The notes below the pieces were generated by a model. It saw only the letters and a list, made by a program, of their open reading frames with translations, had not been told where the DNA came from and searched no databases. 64,000 nt of DNA from contig JAESUZ010003526.1 of assembly GCA_017311185.1 (NCBI GenBank), forward strand, positions 62,001 through 126,000. The letters are read 5' to 3'. Shown piece after piece: positions 23,276-35,114 of this stretch. Within the stretch, counting starts at the first letter, position 1, and each line of letters starts with the position of its first letter. The DNA is from Proteles cristata cristata (lineage: Eukaryota; Chordata; Mammalia; Carnivora; Hyaenidae). Position numbers and translations under genes: made by a program.

Positions 23276-23449
23276 TTTAATGTTTATTTTTATTTTTGAG
23301 GGGGGGGAGGGGCAGACAGAGAGGGAGACAGAGGATCCAAAACAGACTCTGCGATGACAGCAGAGAGCCTGAAATGGGGCTTGAACGCACAAACCTCGAG
23401 GTCATGACCTGAGTGGAAGTCGGACGCTCAAGTGACTGAGCCACCCAGC
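23276..23449 (-). repeat. CAN-SINE, minus strand
   Basis: Reverse SINE with a G-rich run (23300-23307) in the purine tract, ending gagccacccagcc. 'taccctttctttt' and 'taccctttatttt' flank it as a probable target-site duplication. Confidence 0.9.
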
Positions 23450-23633
23450 CATACCCTTTATTTTTATTATTCAGTGATACATGAGTATATTCTTGTGAAA
23501 AACTCAGTGTGCACATATGTGAAAAATGTGAGTTGCTCATTTTCTCCCTCTCTCCCCGTGTACATCTCCCGCCTTGTTAACAGTCTGGGGTGTATGCTAT
23601 GCTTAAAGACCTTTTAAAATTCATTTATGTACA

Positions 23634-23878
23634 GGGGCGCCTGGGTGGCTTAGTCGGTTAAGCGTCCGACTTTTGCTTAGGTCATGATCTTGCGGTTCGT
23701 GGGTTCGAGCCCCACGTCGGGCTCTGTGCTGACTGCCAGCTCAGACCCTGGAGCCTATTTCAGAGTCTGTGTCTCCCTCTCTCTCTGACCCTCCCCTGCT
23801 CACGCTGTCTCTCTCTCTCTCTCTCTCCTAGAAATAAAAAAATTTAAAAAAAATTAAAAAAAATAAAAATAAAAAAAT
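23634..23878 (+). repeat. CAN-SINE, young felid-type subfamily, plus strand
   Basis: Near-consensus copy with a perfect 18-bp target-site duplication aaaattcatttatgtaca (23616-23633 and 23879-23896). It lies in sense orientation in NT5M intron 2. Its (TC)n tract ends cctag at 23827-23831. Confidence 0.96.
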
Positions 23879-24064
23879 AAAATTCATTTATGTACATATT
23901 TGTATGGTTTACAAACACGGGTTTATCTGTATACAAATTTATATGTTCTACCCAGTGGCTAGGCTGCTGCAGCTAAAGAGGCCTCTGTCTGCACCTACCT
24001 GTTCCTCCCCATTCCCCTGGGTATGTTCTCTAAGCTGATACAATATGTCTATGTTGTCCCTTCC

Positions 24065-24180
24065 TCTTTAAATGTGAGCTCCCTGGGGTCAGGGACTGTC
24101 TCAGTTATGGCTGTATTCTCTGTCCCGAGGGTGCTACCTGGCACAGGGCACAGGCTCAGGTATTGGGTAAATAAACATTC
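24065..24180 (+). repeat. L2 3' end
   Basis: 'gtgagctccctggggtcagg' followed by 'ctgtctcag' and 'ctacctggcacagggcac', typical of the L2 3' region. Confidence 0.65.
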
Positions 24181-24477
24181 ACGTAATAATTATTGTTTAT
24201 AAAATAGGAATGTGATCTTCTATATTATTCTATTGCTTTCTCTTTTGTACCTAACAGTACGTGTTTGCTATCTTTCTGCAACAACAATGTGGAGCTATCT
24301 TATTCTTTTAAACTACTGCATCATGTTTTAATTGTATACATATGCCATCATCTAATGAGTTCCATATAAACATTTAAGTTGGTTCTCATTGCTTCTTATT
24401 TATCAGGGCTATGGTGAGTACACATGCAAGTATTTCTGTATAATAGTGGATTGGCTGGATCAAAGCATATGCATCTT

Positions 24478-24888
24478 TATTTTATTATTAAAGTTTTTTA
24501 AATTTTAGAGAGAGCACAAGCAGAGGAAGGGCAGGGGGATAGAGAGAATTATTTAAAATTTTTTTCATGGTTATTTATTTTTGAGAGAGAGAGATAGAAA
24601 GACAGACCACAAGTAGGGGAGGGGCAGAGAAAGAGGAAACAGAATCTAAAGCAGGCTCCAGGCTCCGAGCTATCAGCACAGAGCCCAACACGGGTCTCGA
24701 ACCCACGAACCATGAGATCATGACCTGAGTTGAAGTCAGATGCTTAACCGACTGAACCACCCCAGAGCCCCATAGAGAATCTTAAGCAGATTCCACCCTC
24801 AGCACTGAGACCCACATGGGGCTTGATCCCACGACCCTGGTGTCATGACCTGATCCAAAATTAAGAGACTGAGCCACCCGGGTACCCC
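24478..24888 (-). repeat. Old CAN-SINE split by a younger one
   Basis: The tail/purine part (24478-24549) and head part (24772-24888, ending gccacccgggtacccc) of one minus-strand SINE are separated by a second SINE. Outer flanks contain 'catatgcat' on both sides. Confidence 0.88.
24550..24771 (-). repeat. CAN-SINE nested inside an older CAN-SINE
   Basis: Complete minus-strand SINE. The sequence agagaat, extended to atagagaat on the right, flanks it (about 24539-24549 and 24772-24780), marking insertion into the older copy. Confidence 0.92.
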
Positions 24889-24894
24889 TCCATA

Positions 24895-25190
24895 TGCATT
24901 TAAAAACCATTTTTATTGAAGTATAATTAGTACACAGTGTTATGTTAGTTTCCAGTGTACTATATAATGATTCAGCAGTCATATACATCACTCAGTGCTC
25001 ATTACAGTGAGTGCACTCTAAATTCCTTTTATCTGTTTTGGCCATCACCCCACCCACCTCTCCGTAGGCAACCACCAGTCTGTGCTCTGTATTTAAATTT
25101 GATACGTACTTAGTGATAGATACTTAAATGCTATTCTTTCTGCAGATGTCCCCCGGAACAACTAGCATAGTATATTCCATATAAAGTGCC
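24895..25190 (-). repeat. L1 3' UTR fragment, minus strand
   Basis: 'tttttattgaagtataatta', 'gttagtttccagtgtac', 'tgattcagcagtcatatac' are standard reverse L1 3' UTR phrases. Confidence 0.8.
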
Positions 25191-25318
25191 ATTAGTCAGC
25201 ATGACTTATCCTTGAAAGGGACATTTGACATCTGAAAATAGCCGAAACTGTTTTAGGGTCACTACCACCAAAGAAATGAGTCATAGCTGAATCTCCCTAG
25301 TGCTTAGAATATGATGGA

Positions 25319-25509
25319 ATTTTTTAAGTTTATTTATTTATTGAGAGAGAATGAGCAGGGGAGGGGCAGAGAGAGAGAATATTCCAAGCAGGCTCCATGC
25401 TGCCAGCACAGAGCCCAATGTGGGGCTTGAACTCACAAACCCGTGAGATCACGACCTGAGCTGAAATCCAGACTCAGGCGCTTGGATGACTGAGCCACCC
25501 AGGCGCCCC
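25319..25509 (-). repeat. CAN-SINE, minus strand
   Basis: Reverse SINE with a 14-bp target-site duplication tagaatatgatgga (25305-25318 and 25510-25523). Confidence 0.94.
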
Positions 25510-25915
25510 TAGAATATGATGGATTTTAATATGTGCTGAATGAAAGGAATTCATGATGCCTAAGGCAATGAGCACTTTCTATTGGGATTATAATTGACTT
25601 CAGAGGTCAGTCCCTAAGAGAAGGCTGGAAAATGTTTTTTTTTTTTAAAAAGGTTAATTTTGGAAAATTTAAATATAGGATAAAAAGTCATTTGTAATCT
25701 CATCACTTTGAAACCACCACTTGCTTATGTTTACTGTTTTTGCTGGAGTTTTCTTTCATTTAGATCTTTTCCCCATAGTTGTTATTATAATACATATAAC
25801 TTCAAGCATGTATGAAGCAGTAGCAGCGTTTGCCAAAACAAGTATTTGACGTCCTAGGAGGGCTACTTACCACCAGTCATTTACAAGGATAAGTTTAGAT
25901 GTGCTCACACCTGTG

Positions 25916-26128
25916 GGATTTTTTTTTGGTTTATTTATTTTTGAGAGAGAGAGACAGACAGAGCATGAGTGGAGGAGGGGCAGACAGAGAGGGAGACACA
26001 GAATCCGAAACAGGCTCCAGGCTCCAAGCTGTCAGCACAGAGTCTGACGCAGGGCTCGAACTCACACACCCATGAACCCATGAACTGTGAGCTCATGACA
26101 CTTAACCAACTGAGCGACCAGGTGCCTC
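25916..26128 (-). repeat. CAN-SINE, minus strand
   Basis: Reverse SINE flanked by gctcacacctgtg (25903-25915) and gctcatacctgtg (26129-26141), a 13-bp duplication with one difference. Confidence 0.94.
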
Positions 26129-26129
26129 G

Positions 26130-27165
26130 CTCATACCTGTGTTTAACCATGACTTTTAACACCCTATTGTTAGAAGCTGAAGGAGGGACAGTAAAGCATC
26201 CTCTGAACTGAGAAGGCACTTTGAGACCAGAAAACATACAGTTTCCTGGGGACCGCATACAGTTTACGCAGTTTTGTTCAGGGTGACTCTGACGGGGGGA
26301 TCAGGTGAGCAATGCCCCAGAACTGCACAACTATTCTCTGCCCAGTCCTGATGGTAGGCTGTAGATTTTCTAGAGGGAAGGGATATGCAGAGAGCACTGT
26401 GCTGAGGCCAGAGGGACTAACGCTTGACAGACCTCATGGCCCCCTCTGGGTACCAGAAGAGGGGGGAGAAATCTATGCTATGGCTACTAGTTAGCTCAGC
26501 ATTGTTAGGAGAGATCAGAGCATGCCTTTCCCCATTCTGATCAGGGCATACAGTAACCTCCAGGGGGCCTGGATTACATGCCCCCAAGGAGTTCATTGCA
26601 AGATGGAGGGCCAAAGATGGAGTGGGTGTGGTCAGCACGCCGACGATTGTGGGGCCTGACATAGGAGGCAACGTATTCATTCACTCACTAGACAGATACA
26701 TTTCGTGTCACTTAATATGTGCGGGGCACTGTGCTAGCACTGGGGATAGATCGGTAAATAAGATACCTAACCGAAGGTCTCAGGTCTCAAGGAATTTTCA
26801 ATATGGTGGGGGAGATGGCAACTTCAGTCTGCAATAAGCTTTGTGAAGGCAATAAACAGGTGATGCGTGTGAGATGGGAAGGGGCTGCTTCAGGTGAGTG
26901 CAATGGTTTCTCTGAGGAGGTGACATCGGACTTCAGAGCTAAATGGTAAGAACAAGCTAGCTAGTAAGGAGCCAGGGTACAAAGGCCCTAAGAGGGGTAA
27001 GGATTCTGCTTCTTTGAGTGACATCTTAGAGGAGGCCATTGTGGCTAGAGTTCAGTGAGTGTGGAGGGGGCAGGAGGGGCAGCGCACTGGCGGAGGAGCA
27101 GGTGGAAGAGAGAATGACGTGATTTAATGTAGGTCTTAAAAACACAGGCTTGGGGCGCTCAGTTG
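26130..27165. other. Intron 2 sequence with old repeats
   Basis: 26660-26830 resembles a common ancient mammalian repeat ('gcactgtgctagcactgggg', 'aataagatacctaac'). 26930-27060 ('acaaaggccctaagagggg', 'aggaggccattgtggctaga') resembles another whose sister copy lies at 43750-43990. Families not assigned. Confidence 0.5.
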
Positions 27166-27169
27166 GGAC

Positions 27170-27441
27170 AGGCATTTCTCCAGAGAAGGTATGTGAATGG
27201 CCAATGAGGGCATGACCATTTGCCCCGACCTCATTCGTCTGTAGGGAAATGCAAATCAAAACCACAACGAGATACCACTTCAAACCTACTAGAATGAGCA
27301 TAATGATAAAGGAAAGGGACAATCCTAAGTATTGCCGAAGATGTGGAGGTTTTGGAACGCTTATCTCTGCTGGTGGGGTTGTAAAGGCATGCAGCTACTG
27401 TGGGAGGCACTAGGGAACAATTTCCTCCAACTGTTAAATAT
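27170..27441 (+). repeat. Old L1 ORF2 fragment
   Basis: 'gggaaatgcaaatcaaaacc', 'aacgagataccacttcaaac', 'ttatctctgctggtgggg' are L1 ORF2 end sequence. A SINE is inserted at its right edge. Confidence 0.78.
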
Positions 27442-27442
27442 G

Positions 27443-27636
27443 GGGGCGCCTGGGTGGCTCAGTGGGTTAAGCGTCCACTCTTGATTTCAGCTCAGGTCAG
27501 GATTCCAGGGTCATAAGATTGAGCCCTGCATTAGGCTGTATGCTCCGTGTGGAGCCTGCATCAGATTTTTCTCTCTCTCTTCCTCTGCCCCCTCCCCTGC
27601 TCGCACTCTCCCTCTGAAAAAAATAAAATAAAAAAG
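27443..27636 (+). repeat. CAN-SINE, older subfamily
   Basis: Differs from the felid-type copies: 'tcttgatttcagctcagg', 'ggattccagggtcataagat', 'ctccgtgtggagcctgc'. This wording is closer to the ancestral or dog-like CAN-SINE, so the insertion is older. Confidence 0.88.
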
Positions 27637-27639
27637 ATC

Positions 27640-30600
27640 AGTCTGGATGCCTGGGAGGGGGTGTGGGGGTAGGAAGGCTTGGCGGGGGCAGGATTAGAAG
27701 CCGAGGAACCATCAGAGGTGGTGTGGTAACTCAGTAACAGATGACAGGGCTTGGCTCTGGGGTGAGGACGGTGGAGGGAAGTCGGTGGAATGAAACACGC
27801 GTTAGAGGTAGACCCCATAGGTCTGGGGATACATACTGGGGGTGGGGAAAGGGTAGGGAAAGGCATGATGTTTCCTTTTCTTCCTGAGCAGCTAGATGAA
27901 TATAATAGTGCCATTAACTGGGGAAGAAAGAGGACTGGGGCGCAGGGAGGACCACACGTTCCGTTTTGGAAAAACTGAGTTTACGATGCTGGTGAGATGC
28001 CCACATGGAGATAATCAGTAGACCATTAAGGATGCGAGCCTGGCACACGGGGGGGCGAGGGCTGGACTGTGACGTTAAAGTTGGGGGCACCAGCATAAAG
28101 ATGGCGTGTAAAGCCCAGGATGACGTCCCTGAGCAGGGGGTGTAGACGAAGAGAGGCCGAGAGATTATTCTGGGGCAGCCGAGGAGGCGCAGGCGTGCCC
28201 GTGCAGGAGCTGTCGCAGAGGAGGGCGGGGCTGCTCGGGTGCTGGTGAGGAAGAGGAGAGTGGGGTGTGCATGGGATGTGGTGACATGAGGGTCCTTGGT
28301 GACTGACAACAGGCACTATCCGTGCAGCAGAGGGGATGGGCTCCAGGTGGGGTGGATTGAAGCAGGCACTGGAGGTGAGGAAGTGGGGCCACCTGTTAGA
28401 TGTATTGGGAGCAGAGAGACGGGAGGTCACGGGGGCGGGCGTGAGGTCAAGGTCGTGTGTGTGCATACGTATGTTATAAGATGGGAGAGAACAGAACACG
28501 CTTGAATGAGAGAGAGCATATGGGAGAGGAGCTCAGGAAAAGGGGGTGTCGCAGGGCAGTAGCTCCTTGCGAAGATAAAGGGGTGGAATCTAGGGCTTGA
28601 CTTGAGGGAGGGAGGCCGTTGAACCAGAGAAGGAAGTTCAGACACAGGCACGTTTCTAGGATCCACGATGAGAAGACAGGGGCCTCACAGCCAGAAGTCT
28701 GAGGAAACGGGGCCGGTGCCGTGGCTGCCCCCGAGGGTGGAGACCTGAGCACACGGCGGGACCCCGCGGGGAAAGGCTGTGGGCTCCTGCACCACTGCCT
28801 TGGGGTTGTGGTTATGAATTCAAGGCGAAAATGGTCACACTGATTATGTGCAACCCTGGGTTTCTTGGGTGCAGGTAGAAGGAGCTGGAGAGTCGGGTTC
28901 TTTTAGGGCCTTGGTGGAGAGAGAGAAGGACGAGCGGGGTGATGGGAGGAGGGCCACAGGGACCCGAGGGAGGGCGAGGACTGACGAGAGCCTCAGGGTT
29001 GTTGTCTTGCCGAGAGGACGTCCCGCCCCCGCCGGGGAGGACAGCAGGTGGCAGGTGGAGTGAGGCCACACTGCAGGTGTGGCCCTGGGAAGGGTGTCCG
29101 GGGTGGGGCAGAGGAGGAGGTTTTCGGAGGCGTGCAGGTTGGACCTGGGAGGTGGGGGTCGGGTCCACACGTGTGTGCATAGTGCGCGTGCACATGTGTG
29201 GCCCCTGAGGAGTCTGATGGCTTGGGATGGAGGCACATCGGTGAGCCCTCGGGCGGTGGGAGGGGTGAGGGACGGCCCCTGGGCAAGGGTAGCTGGGAAG
29301 GCTTCCCCGAGGCAGGGGTTTTGAAGGAGTGTTGCTGTGCAGATGGTGGGGGGAGGCCTGGGGCCCTGAGGCCTCAGCCCAGCCCATCAAAAGATGTCGC
29401 AGGAGGCTCTTGGTCTCTGGAAAAAGATGTCGAGGCCAGACACAGCGCAGCGGATGAGCAGTACAGGCCGGAGAGCCTACTGAAGCGGAAGTGTGCTCTG
29501 GAGACGTGAGACCAGGCGAGCCCAACGAGAGCCGCGCCGCTGGGCCTGGACTCCCCCTCTCACCGCGGTTGTTAGCAACGGGGTGGAATCATCACTCCTT
29601 GAGTCTTGAGTCGGGGATTTCTTGGAAGCAGGGGGTCTCTTCCAGGAATGCGGGTTACTCGCTTTTCTTCCTGATTTGGTGGGGGGGCTCCTGTCAGGGC
29701 TTAGTGCGGCTTTGTCAGCCATCTGGGGCCTGTCTGGCTTGATCCGGTTTCTCCTGGGTTTTGGAGTGCTGCCTGGACGGGGCCTGTGGCTTCCTCTCTG
29801 CTGGCCTCCAGGCCTCCGGTTAGAACCTGACCGCCGGCCTGCTCTGACAGGAGGAATGGTCTGGAAGCGAGGAAGGGCCTCCTCACCTTGTGTCCCTGAG
29901 GCGCTAGGGGTGAGGGCACGCCGGGGGGAGGCAGGTTCCTTGGGGGAGGCCGGCTGTCAGTGCGGGCGGGAGGTGAGAGCACGCGTCGAGCGGAGGCTGA
30001 GTACCCAGGGGACCGACCCTGCTCGCCGGCGGGGGCAGTGAGGTTGGCAGGGCAGCGCCAAGAGAGCCGAGCCTCGGGGGCACTGGGAGGCGCAGGCGTT
30101 CCTGCCTGGGGACCTGGCCACCTGACGTGGGTCGGACTCTTGGGACTAATTTGCCAAAGAGAAAAGGAGCCCAGGAAACCTAGTCTTCCCCAGGCTCAGT
30201 TCCATGCCCACTTTGTGCGGGTGTTTGGGACCAGATGGCTGTGTCGCTGAGGGCCTGGGGCCCCGGGCTCTGGGGACAATGCGCTTCCCATCAGTCACCA
30301 GGGCAGAGCCAGACCTGGGGGAGGCGGCGCTCCTCAGCAGAGCCCTTGCTCGTCTTGAGGGGCCTCCCTCCCTTGTCGGGCGCTTAGCCTGGCCCAGAGG
30401 ATGGGGCCCCTCGTCTGTGTCCCCGCCACTGCTGGAGGCCTTGGCAGGCTCCCTCCAATGGAAGACTTCTGCCTCCCAGGGTCCTATACTTTGTGTGGCC
30501 TGAGGCCCGGATTCTCCCTCAAGTAACTTGCTCTGCCTCCTTTTACAGCGTCTCATCACTCGTGCTTCCTTCTCTCAGCATTTCCCCCTTCAGATCCCAG

Positions 30601-30890
30601 AGGGGACAAGTGATTGGCCCCGCTCACCGTTTGGCTCCGGCCTTGCAGAAGTGCCATAGGTGGGATTCCCGTCCCTGAGCAGGTCGCCGGGCCAGAGGTG
30701 ATGTCGCACATGGTGCTCAGGGCTGTGGGACAGAGCGGATGCGTCCGGCTTGGATGTCAGTGCAGGGGCGGTGGGTTTTCCAGTTCCCGGTGATGGGTGC
30801 AGCCCCGTGAGGGCCTGACGCCTGCAGAGCAGGAGGGCAGGGGTGACGAAGGCCGCAGAGACGTGGGTGCTCAGGCTGACTGTCCTTCCT
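27640..30890. other. GC-rich block in NT5M intron 2
   Basis: About 3.2 kb of G-rich (+ strand) sequence with many long open frames on the minus strand (for example 28812-29525 and 28026-28499). They are Pro/Ser/His-rich with no recognisable domain and reflect composition. The first part (27690-28640) has the phrasing of an ancient mammalian repeat expanded by substitutions. No exon was recognised. An unannotated transcript or regulatory role cannot be excluded. Confidence 0.5.
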
Positions 30891-30900
30891 CTTGTCACAG

Positions 30901-30961
30901 CACTGACGTGTTCATCTGCACGAGCCCCATCAAGATGTACAAGTACTGTCCCTACGAGAAG
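30901..30961 (+). CDS. NT5M: NT5M exon 3: catalytic motif II
   Basis: A small 61-bp exon between ttgtcacag and the donor GAG AAG|gtaagt. It completes Asn124 and encodes TDVFICTSPIKMYKYCPYEK. Thr131 within ICTSP is the motif II residue that binds the phosphate in haloacid dehalogenase enzymes. It ends in phase 0 after codon 144. The exon is isolated by about 11 kb upstream and 21 kb downstream and would be missed by simple ORF length criteria. Confidence 0.96.
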
Positions 30962-30969
30962 GTAAGTAG

Positions 30970-32920
30970 CCTGCTGGGAGTGGGCCTGGTGCTCTGCCTC
31001 TTCTCAGTGTTACCCTCCGTGCAGCGGGTGAGGCGTGCTGATGCTCAGCACCCCCTGGGGGAGGGGCGCGGACCCTCACAGCGCCGCCTTTGGCGGCTTG
31101 GGGCCCCTCGTACCTGCCTCTCCTCCGGTCATCTCCCCTGGCCCTGCCAGCAACTCCTCTCCCAAAGGTCGCCCCTAGCACCCGTCTGAAATTCCAACAC
31201 ATTCTCTGCATGGAGCCTGGCAAGGATGCCAGCTTCTCTGGGAAGGCTGACCACCCCCACGTCAGTGAGGCATCACTTGTGAGGGGCTCCCAGGGAGCCC
31301 ACGGAGGCAACCCACACCCAGATATTAGGGCGCGGGAATCCATTCACAGAGTCTTACAAGCTGAAACGGTTACATCACGCTTTGCAACACTCAAGTGTCA
31401 CCATCTTTATCGAAAAGAACTAGAATTAGAAAAAAACCAAGGCTTTTCTGGAATCTGGGAGCCTGTGGTTGCCAAACCCACAGGAAAGGTGTGTTGCCCA
31501 GGATGTAGGCACTCCCACCACAGGTGGGTTCACGGGAAGTGGGGGCAGCCTCCCCAGGCCAGGAAGGTGGGATTGGGGGCCCAGGACCCCTCCTTCAGGA
31601 GCCCGCTCAACACAGATCTTCAGGCATGAGTTTTCTCAAGTGTCTCACACAGTCTCTCCTCTTTCCAACGCCATGTTAGAAACAAAACATACGCAGTCCG
31701 CACAGCATTAAGTGCCTCGGGTGTGCGGTAAGTGCAGTGGGAACTCACCCTTGCTGAGCAGTGAGTTCCCATTCCAATGTCCCAACATGGGCGTTATGCA
31801 AAGCAGTTGGCAGTCACCATTTCATCCCGTGCTCCTGCATCCCATTCCCTGGCTGCCCCCTGACGTTTCACATGAGTTTGGCCAAACTCAAGGGAGCTAA
31901 GGACTTAGCATCAGGAAGTATGGAATTAGGACTGAAGGCCTGGCCCGCTGTTTCTAGTAGGGCAGTGATCTGAAGTCAGGTCCCCAGACCAGTGGGATCT
32001 GGGTCCCCCAGACATCTGATAGAAGTGGACGTTCTTCAGCCCCTCCATGACCTTCTGTGTCAGAAACTCTGGAAGCAGCCCAGTGTGTTTTAACATGTCC
32101 ACCAGGTGCACCCGTACGTGTGCGTAACTATTGGCCAGAGTAACTATTTCACCTGTGCTTGCAGTGGGTGGTCCGGGTGATTGTCTAGGGCTCAGTGGAG
32201 TGAGATGGAGGAAAGGGTTGTCATTCTTGCATTCCTGGGCATTCGGGCTCCATCTTTATGCCCAGCATCCCACCTGTACAGCTTCAGCCCAGGACTGCCC
32301 TCAGACTCTAGACAACTCAAGCCTGATGTCCCTATGTCCTCCCACCTGTCCGTCCCCCTCAGTAAACTGGCATCGTCCACTAGCCTCTGAGGCTAAGAGC
32401 CAGGGAGCCATCCTGGTGATGCCCTTCTTACCCCACGTGCCCAGGGCATCAAGTTGTAGTTCCTGTTCAGGGCATCTGGCATCCGCCTACTCTCCCCATC
32501 ACACCACCTTAGCTTAACTTCCCAGATCCACCAAGAGAGCCGTCTACACTGCCTGTTCATCTCAGTTCACACAGAGCCGGGGAGGTCTTTCGCAAAGTAG
32601 ATCATGTCGGTCTCCTGCTATAAAACCTTTCACTTAAAATAGAATTTTAAAGTACCTGCATATACACACACACGAACTCCTCCCCACAACCGGCAAAGCC
32701 CCTCCCAGCCGTCTCTCCTGCCATGCTAAGTTCCTGATCCTCTGTTCTTGATGGATGTTCCATGTTCCCATTTCTCCAGCAGGCCCGGTGTTCTTGACTC
32801 GGGCCCTTCAACATGCTGGGTCCTCTGCGTGCCTGGCTCCTCCTCATCCATGAGGCCTCACTCAGCTGTCCGCCACCCCATTTGCTGACCGTGTCTAAAA
32901 GTTTGTCCTTTCTCTGCCTT
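30970..32920. other. Intron 3, 5' part, mostly unassigned
   Basis: Moderately GC-rich sequence without young repeats. Open frames on both strands (for example 31090-31629, 32131-32517) show no recognisable protein. Confidence 0.5.
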
Positions 32921-32924
32921 GTTG

Positions 32925-33120
32925 TTCCATCCCTCAGCCCCTTGTTTCCTGTGTAAACACTTGCAAGGAGTTTACATCTCTGTCTATGTCTTCTTGTCTG
33001 TCTGTCTCCCTGCTAGACTGCACGCCTCATGAGGGCAGTGACTGTATCTGTGTTGCTTACTTTTGGTCCCAGTGCCTGGCATGCCAGGAGCACTCAGTAT
33101 TTGTTATTGGATGAATAGAT
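32925..33120 (+). repeat. L2 3' end
   Basis: 'actgcacgcctcatgagggc', 'agtgactgtatctgtg', 'gtgcctggcatgccagg', 'gttattggatgaatag': the classic L2 3' terminal order. Confidence 0.82.
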
Positions 33121-33903
33121 TCAACAGGCACGTATCAAATGTGTTTTGGCAATAATGTTTGCTATTTATTTGATGCCTTTGCTATGCCAGGCACTATACG
33201 TTTGCTATCAGTACGGTGGCTCCCTCTGTAACAGAGGCCTTCTCTGCTGAGAGAGGCGAGGCAGCTCTTCCCTGAGTCTGATGATCGTACCGGCAGCGGG
33301 GCTTGGTCCAGAGCCGTGCGTCCCAGAGCCCATGTGCCCTTAGCTGCTCCCCGCCAAGCAGCACATGCCCACTGCAGAGGCCCAGAGGAGGATCTCACTC
33401 GGGACTCCCTCGTTGCAGTGACAGCAACGGTGTCTAGCTAACTTGATGAAAAAGAGAGTTTATTAGGAGGCTGTTGCTTTGCTTAGAGAACCGCAGGAGA
33501 CTCTGAAGGAGCATCCTGTCGACAAGCTGCGGGGAGCCAGAGCCAGCAGGCGGTCTCTCCAAGCACACGTGCTCCCCACGACCACAGCCCCCTTCATTCC
33601 CCATCTGTGGGTGTGCTGGCCCCAGATTCACGTTCCCGGGAGGGCGCTCAGGTCACACTCCCCGCCCTTGTTCAGGGGAGGGCGGGCATCCTGACTGACG
33701 TCCCATTAAGGACAGGGGTCTTTGAAGAGAAAAATTGAGGTGCTGTTATCAGAGGAAGGGGCTCAGTAATAGTGGACAGTGGATGCCCTGACCAAACAAA
33801 AGAGAAAACAACAAAACCCTGACTACAAAATCTACCACCTTGGTAAATACTCTGTTAATATTTTGAGGTGTTTTTAGTTTCTCTTTGGTGCTTATTAATT
33901 TTT

Positions 33904-34126
33904 TAAAATTTTTTAAATGTTTTATTTATTTCTGAGAGAGAGAGAAGAGAGACAGCATGAGTAGGGGAGGGTCAGAGAGAGAGGGAGACACAGAATGTCA
34001 AACAGGCTCCAGGCTCTGAGCTGGCAGTCAGCACAGAGCCCGATGAGGGGCTTGAACCCACGAGCTGTGAGATCGTGACCTGAGCCGAAGTCAGACGCTT
34101 AACCGACTGAGCCACCCGGGTGCCCC
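33904..34126 (-). repeat. CAN-SINE, minus strand
   Basis: Reverse SINE with the 'agctggcagtcagcacagag' variant of the young subfamily. The flanks gcttattaattttt (33890-33903) and gcatattaattttt (34127-34140) are the target-site duplication. Confidence 0.94.
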
Positions 34127-34140
34127 GCATATTAATTTTT

Positions 34141-34336
34141 TTATGTTTATTTATTTTTGAGAGAGGAGAGGGAGAAACCGGGGTTGGGACAGAGAGAAAG
34201 AGACACAGAATCCGAAGCAGGCTCCAGGTCCCGAGCTGTCACCACAGAGCCTGACGTGGGTCTTGAACCCACAAACCATGAGATTATGACCTGAGCCAAA
34301 GTCCAATGCTTAACCAACTGAGCCACCCAGACACAT
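34141..34336 (-). repeat. CAN-SINE, minus strand
   Basis: A second reverse SINE directly adjoining the first, ending gagccacccagaca. It is more diverged, so probably older, and its left edge became the target of the neighbouring copy. Confidence 0.9.
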
Positions 34337-34934
34337 TTCTTAGATGCATATCAAATATAATATATTTTAACAAAACTTAAATCTCATGTATTTTAGCATC
34401 CTCTTTCTACTTAATATAGTTTTAGCCTATTTTCCTGTCACCAAATATTCTTGAAAAATATGATTGCGAATAACTGAAGTCGTCTTGTAAATAAATCTTC
34501 ATATGATTATGTCCATAGGATAGATTCCAGGAAATAGAAGTCCTGACTCCCACAAGGGGTGTCCACCGTGACCCGCACTACAGGGAGGGTCAAACCGTTG
34601 GCACTGTGTTGGCAGCGGGCAGGGGCCAGGCCGGGCCACGTCGGGTCAGTCAGTGGAGGAGGTGGGACACTGAACAAAGACATGAAGACAGGAAAATGCG
34701 GAGTATGTTTGAGGAAGTTTGGGTGAATCGTGTTGGCTGGTGGCCCTAGGGCCTGGCTAGGAGGTAGGCTTGGGATCAGTCTGGAGTGCAAGCTTATCTC
34801 CCAGCCCTCTGTCGCTGTTTGCCCACATTGTCACCACCCCTGGCCCCCGGAAGTCAGAGGGGAAGGTGGACTGACTGTGTCCTGCAATGAGGTGAAAGTA
34901 GCTGCCGCCACCTCCTCTTCCACCGTCCATGTGC

Positions 34935-35114
34935 CCTCCCATCCCTGGTAGACGGACCCTGTGTCCTTGGCCTCCCATCCCTGGTAGACGGACCCTGTGT
35001 CCTTGGCCTCCCATCCCTGGTAGACGGACCCTGTGTCCTTGGCCTCCCATCCCTGGTAGACGGACCCTGTGTCCTTGGCCTCCCATCCCTGGTAGACGGA
35101 CCCTCTATTCTTGT
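34935..35114 (+). repeat. 36-bp minisatellite, five copies
   Basis: Tandem copies start at 34935, 34971, 35007, 35043 and 35079. Each begins cctcccatccctggtagacg and continues gaccctgtgtccttgg. The first four copies are identical and the fifth differs only near its 3' end (ctctattcttgt). Because 36 is a multiple of 3, the array yields repetitive open frames on both strands (for example 34757-35086 and 34929-35177), which are not evidence of a protein. It is intronic. Confidence 0.97.

Larger units (their letters stand above)
19646..30900 (+). other. NT5M: NT5M intron 2
   Basis: A GT-AG intron (gtaagt ... ttgtcacag). The first 8 kb hold minus-strand L1 remnants, SINEs on both strands, a MIR and an L2. 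From about 27640 the sequence becomes GC-rich and repetitive in a different way (see the separate entry). No additional exon was recognised. Confidence 0.88.

Noticed and set aside
28812..29525. 237-codon open frame on the minus strand
   Set aside because: Pro/Ser/His-rich translation without any domain, in a GC-rich intron; overlapping long frames on both strands show that it is a composition effect.
34935..35114. Possible CRISPR-like array
   Set aside because: The units are contiguous with no unique spacers, and the genome is mammalian; it is a minisatellite.
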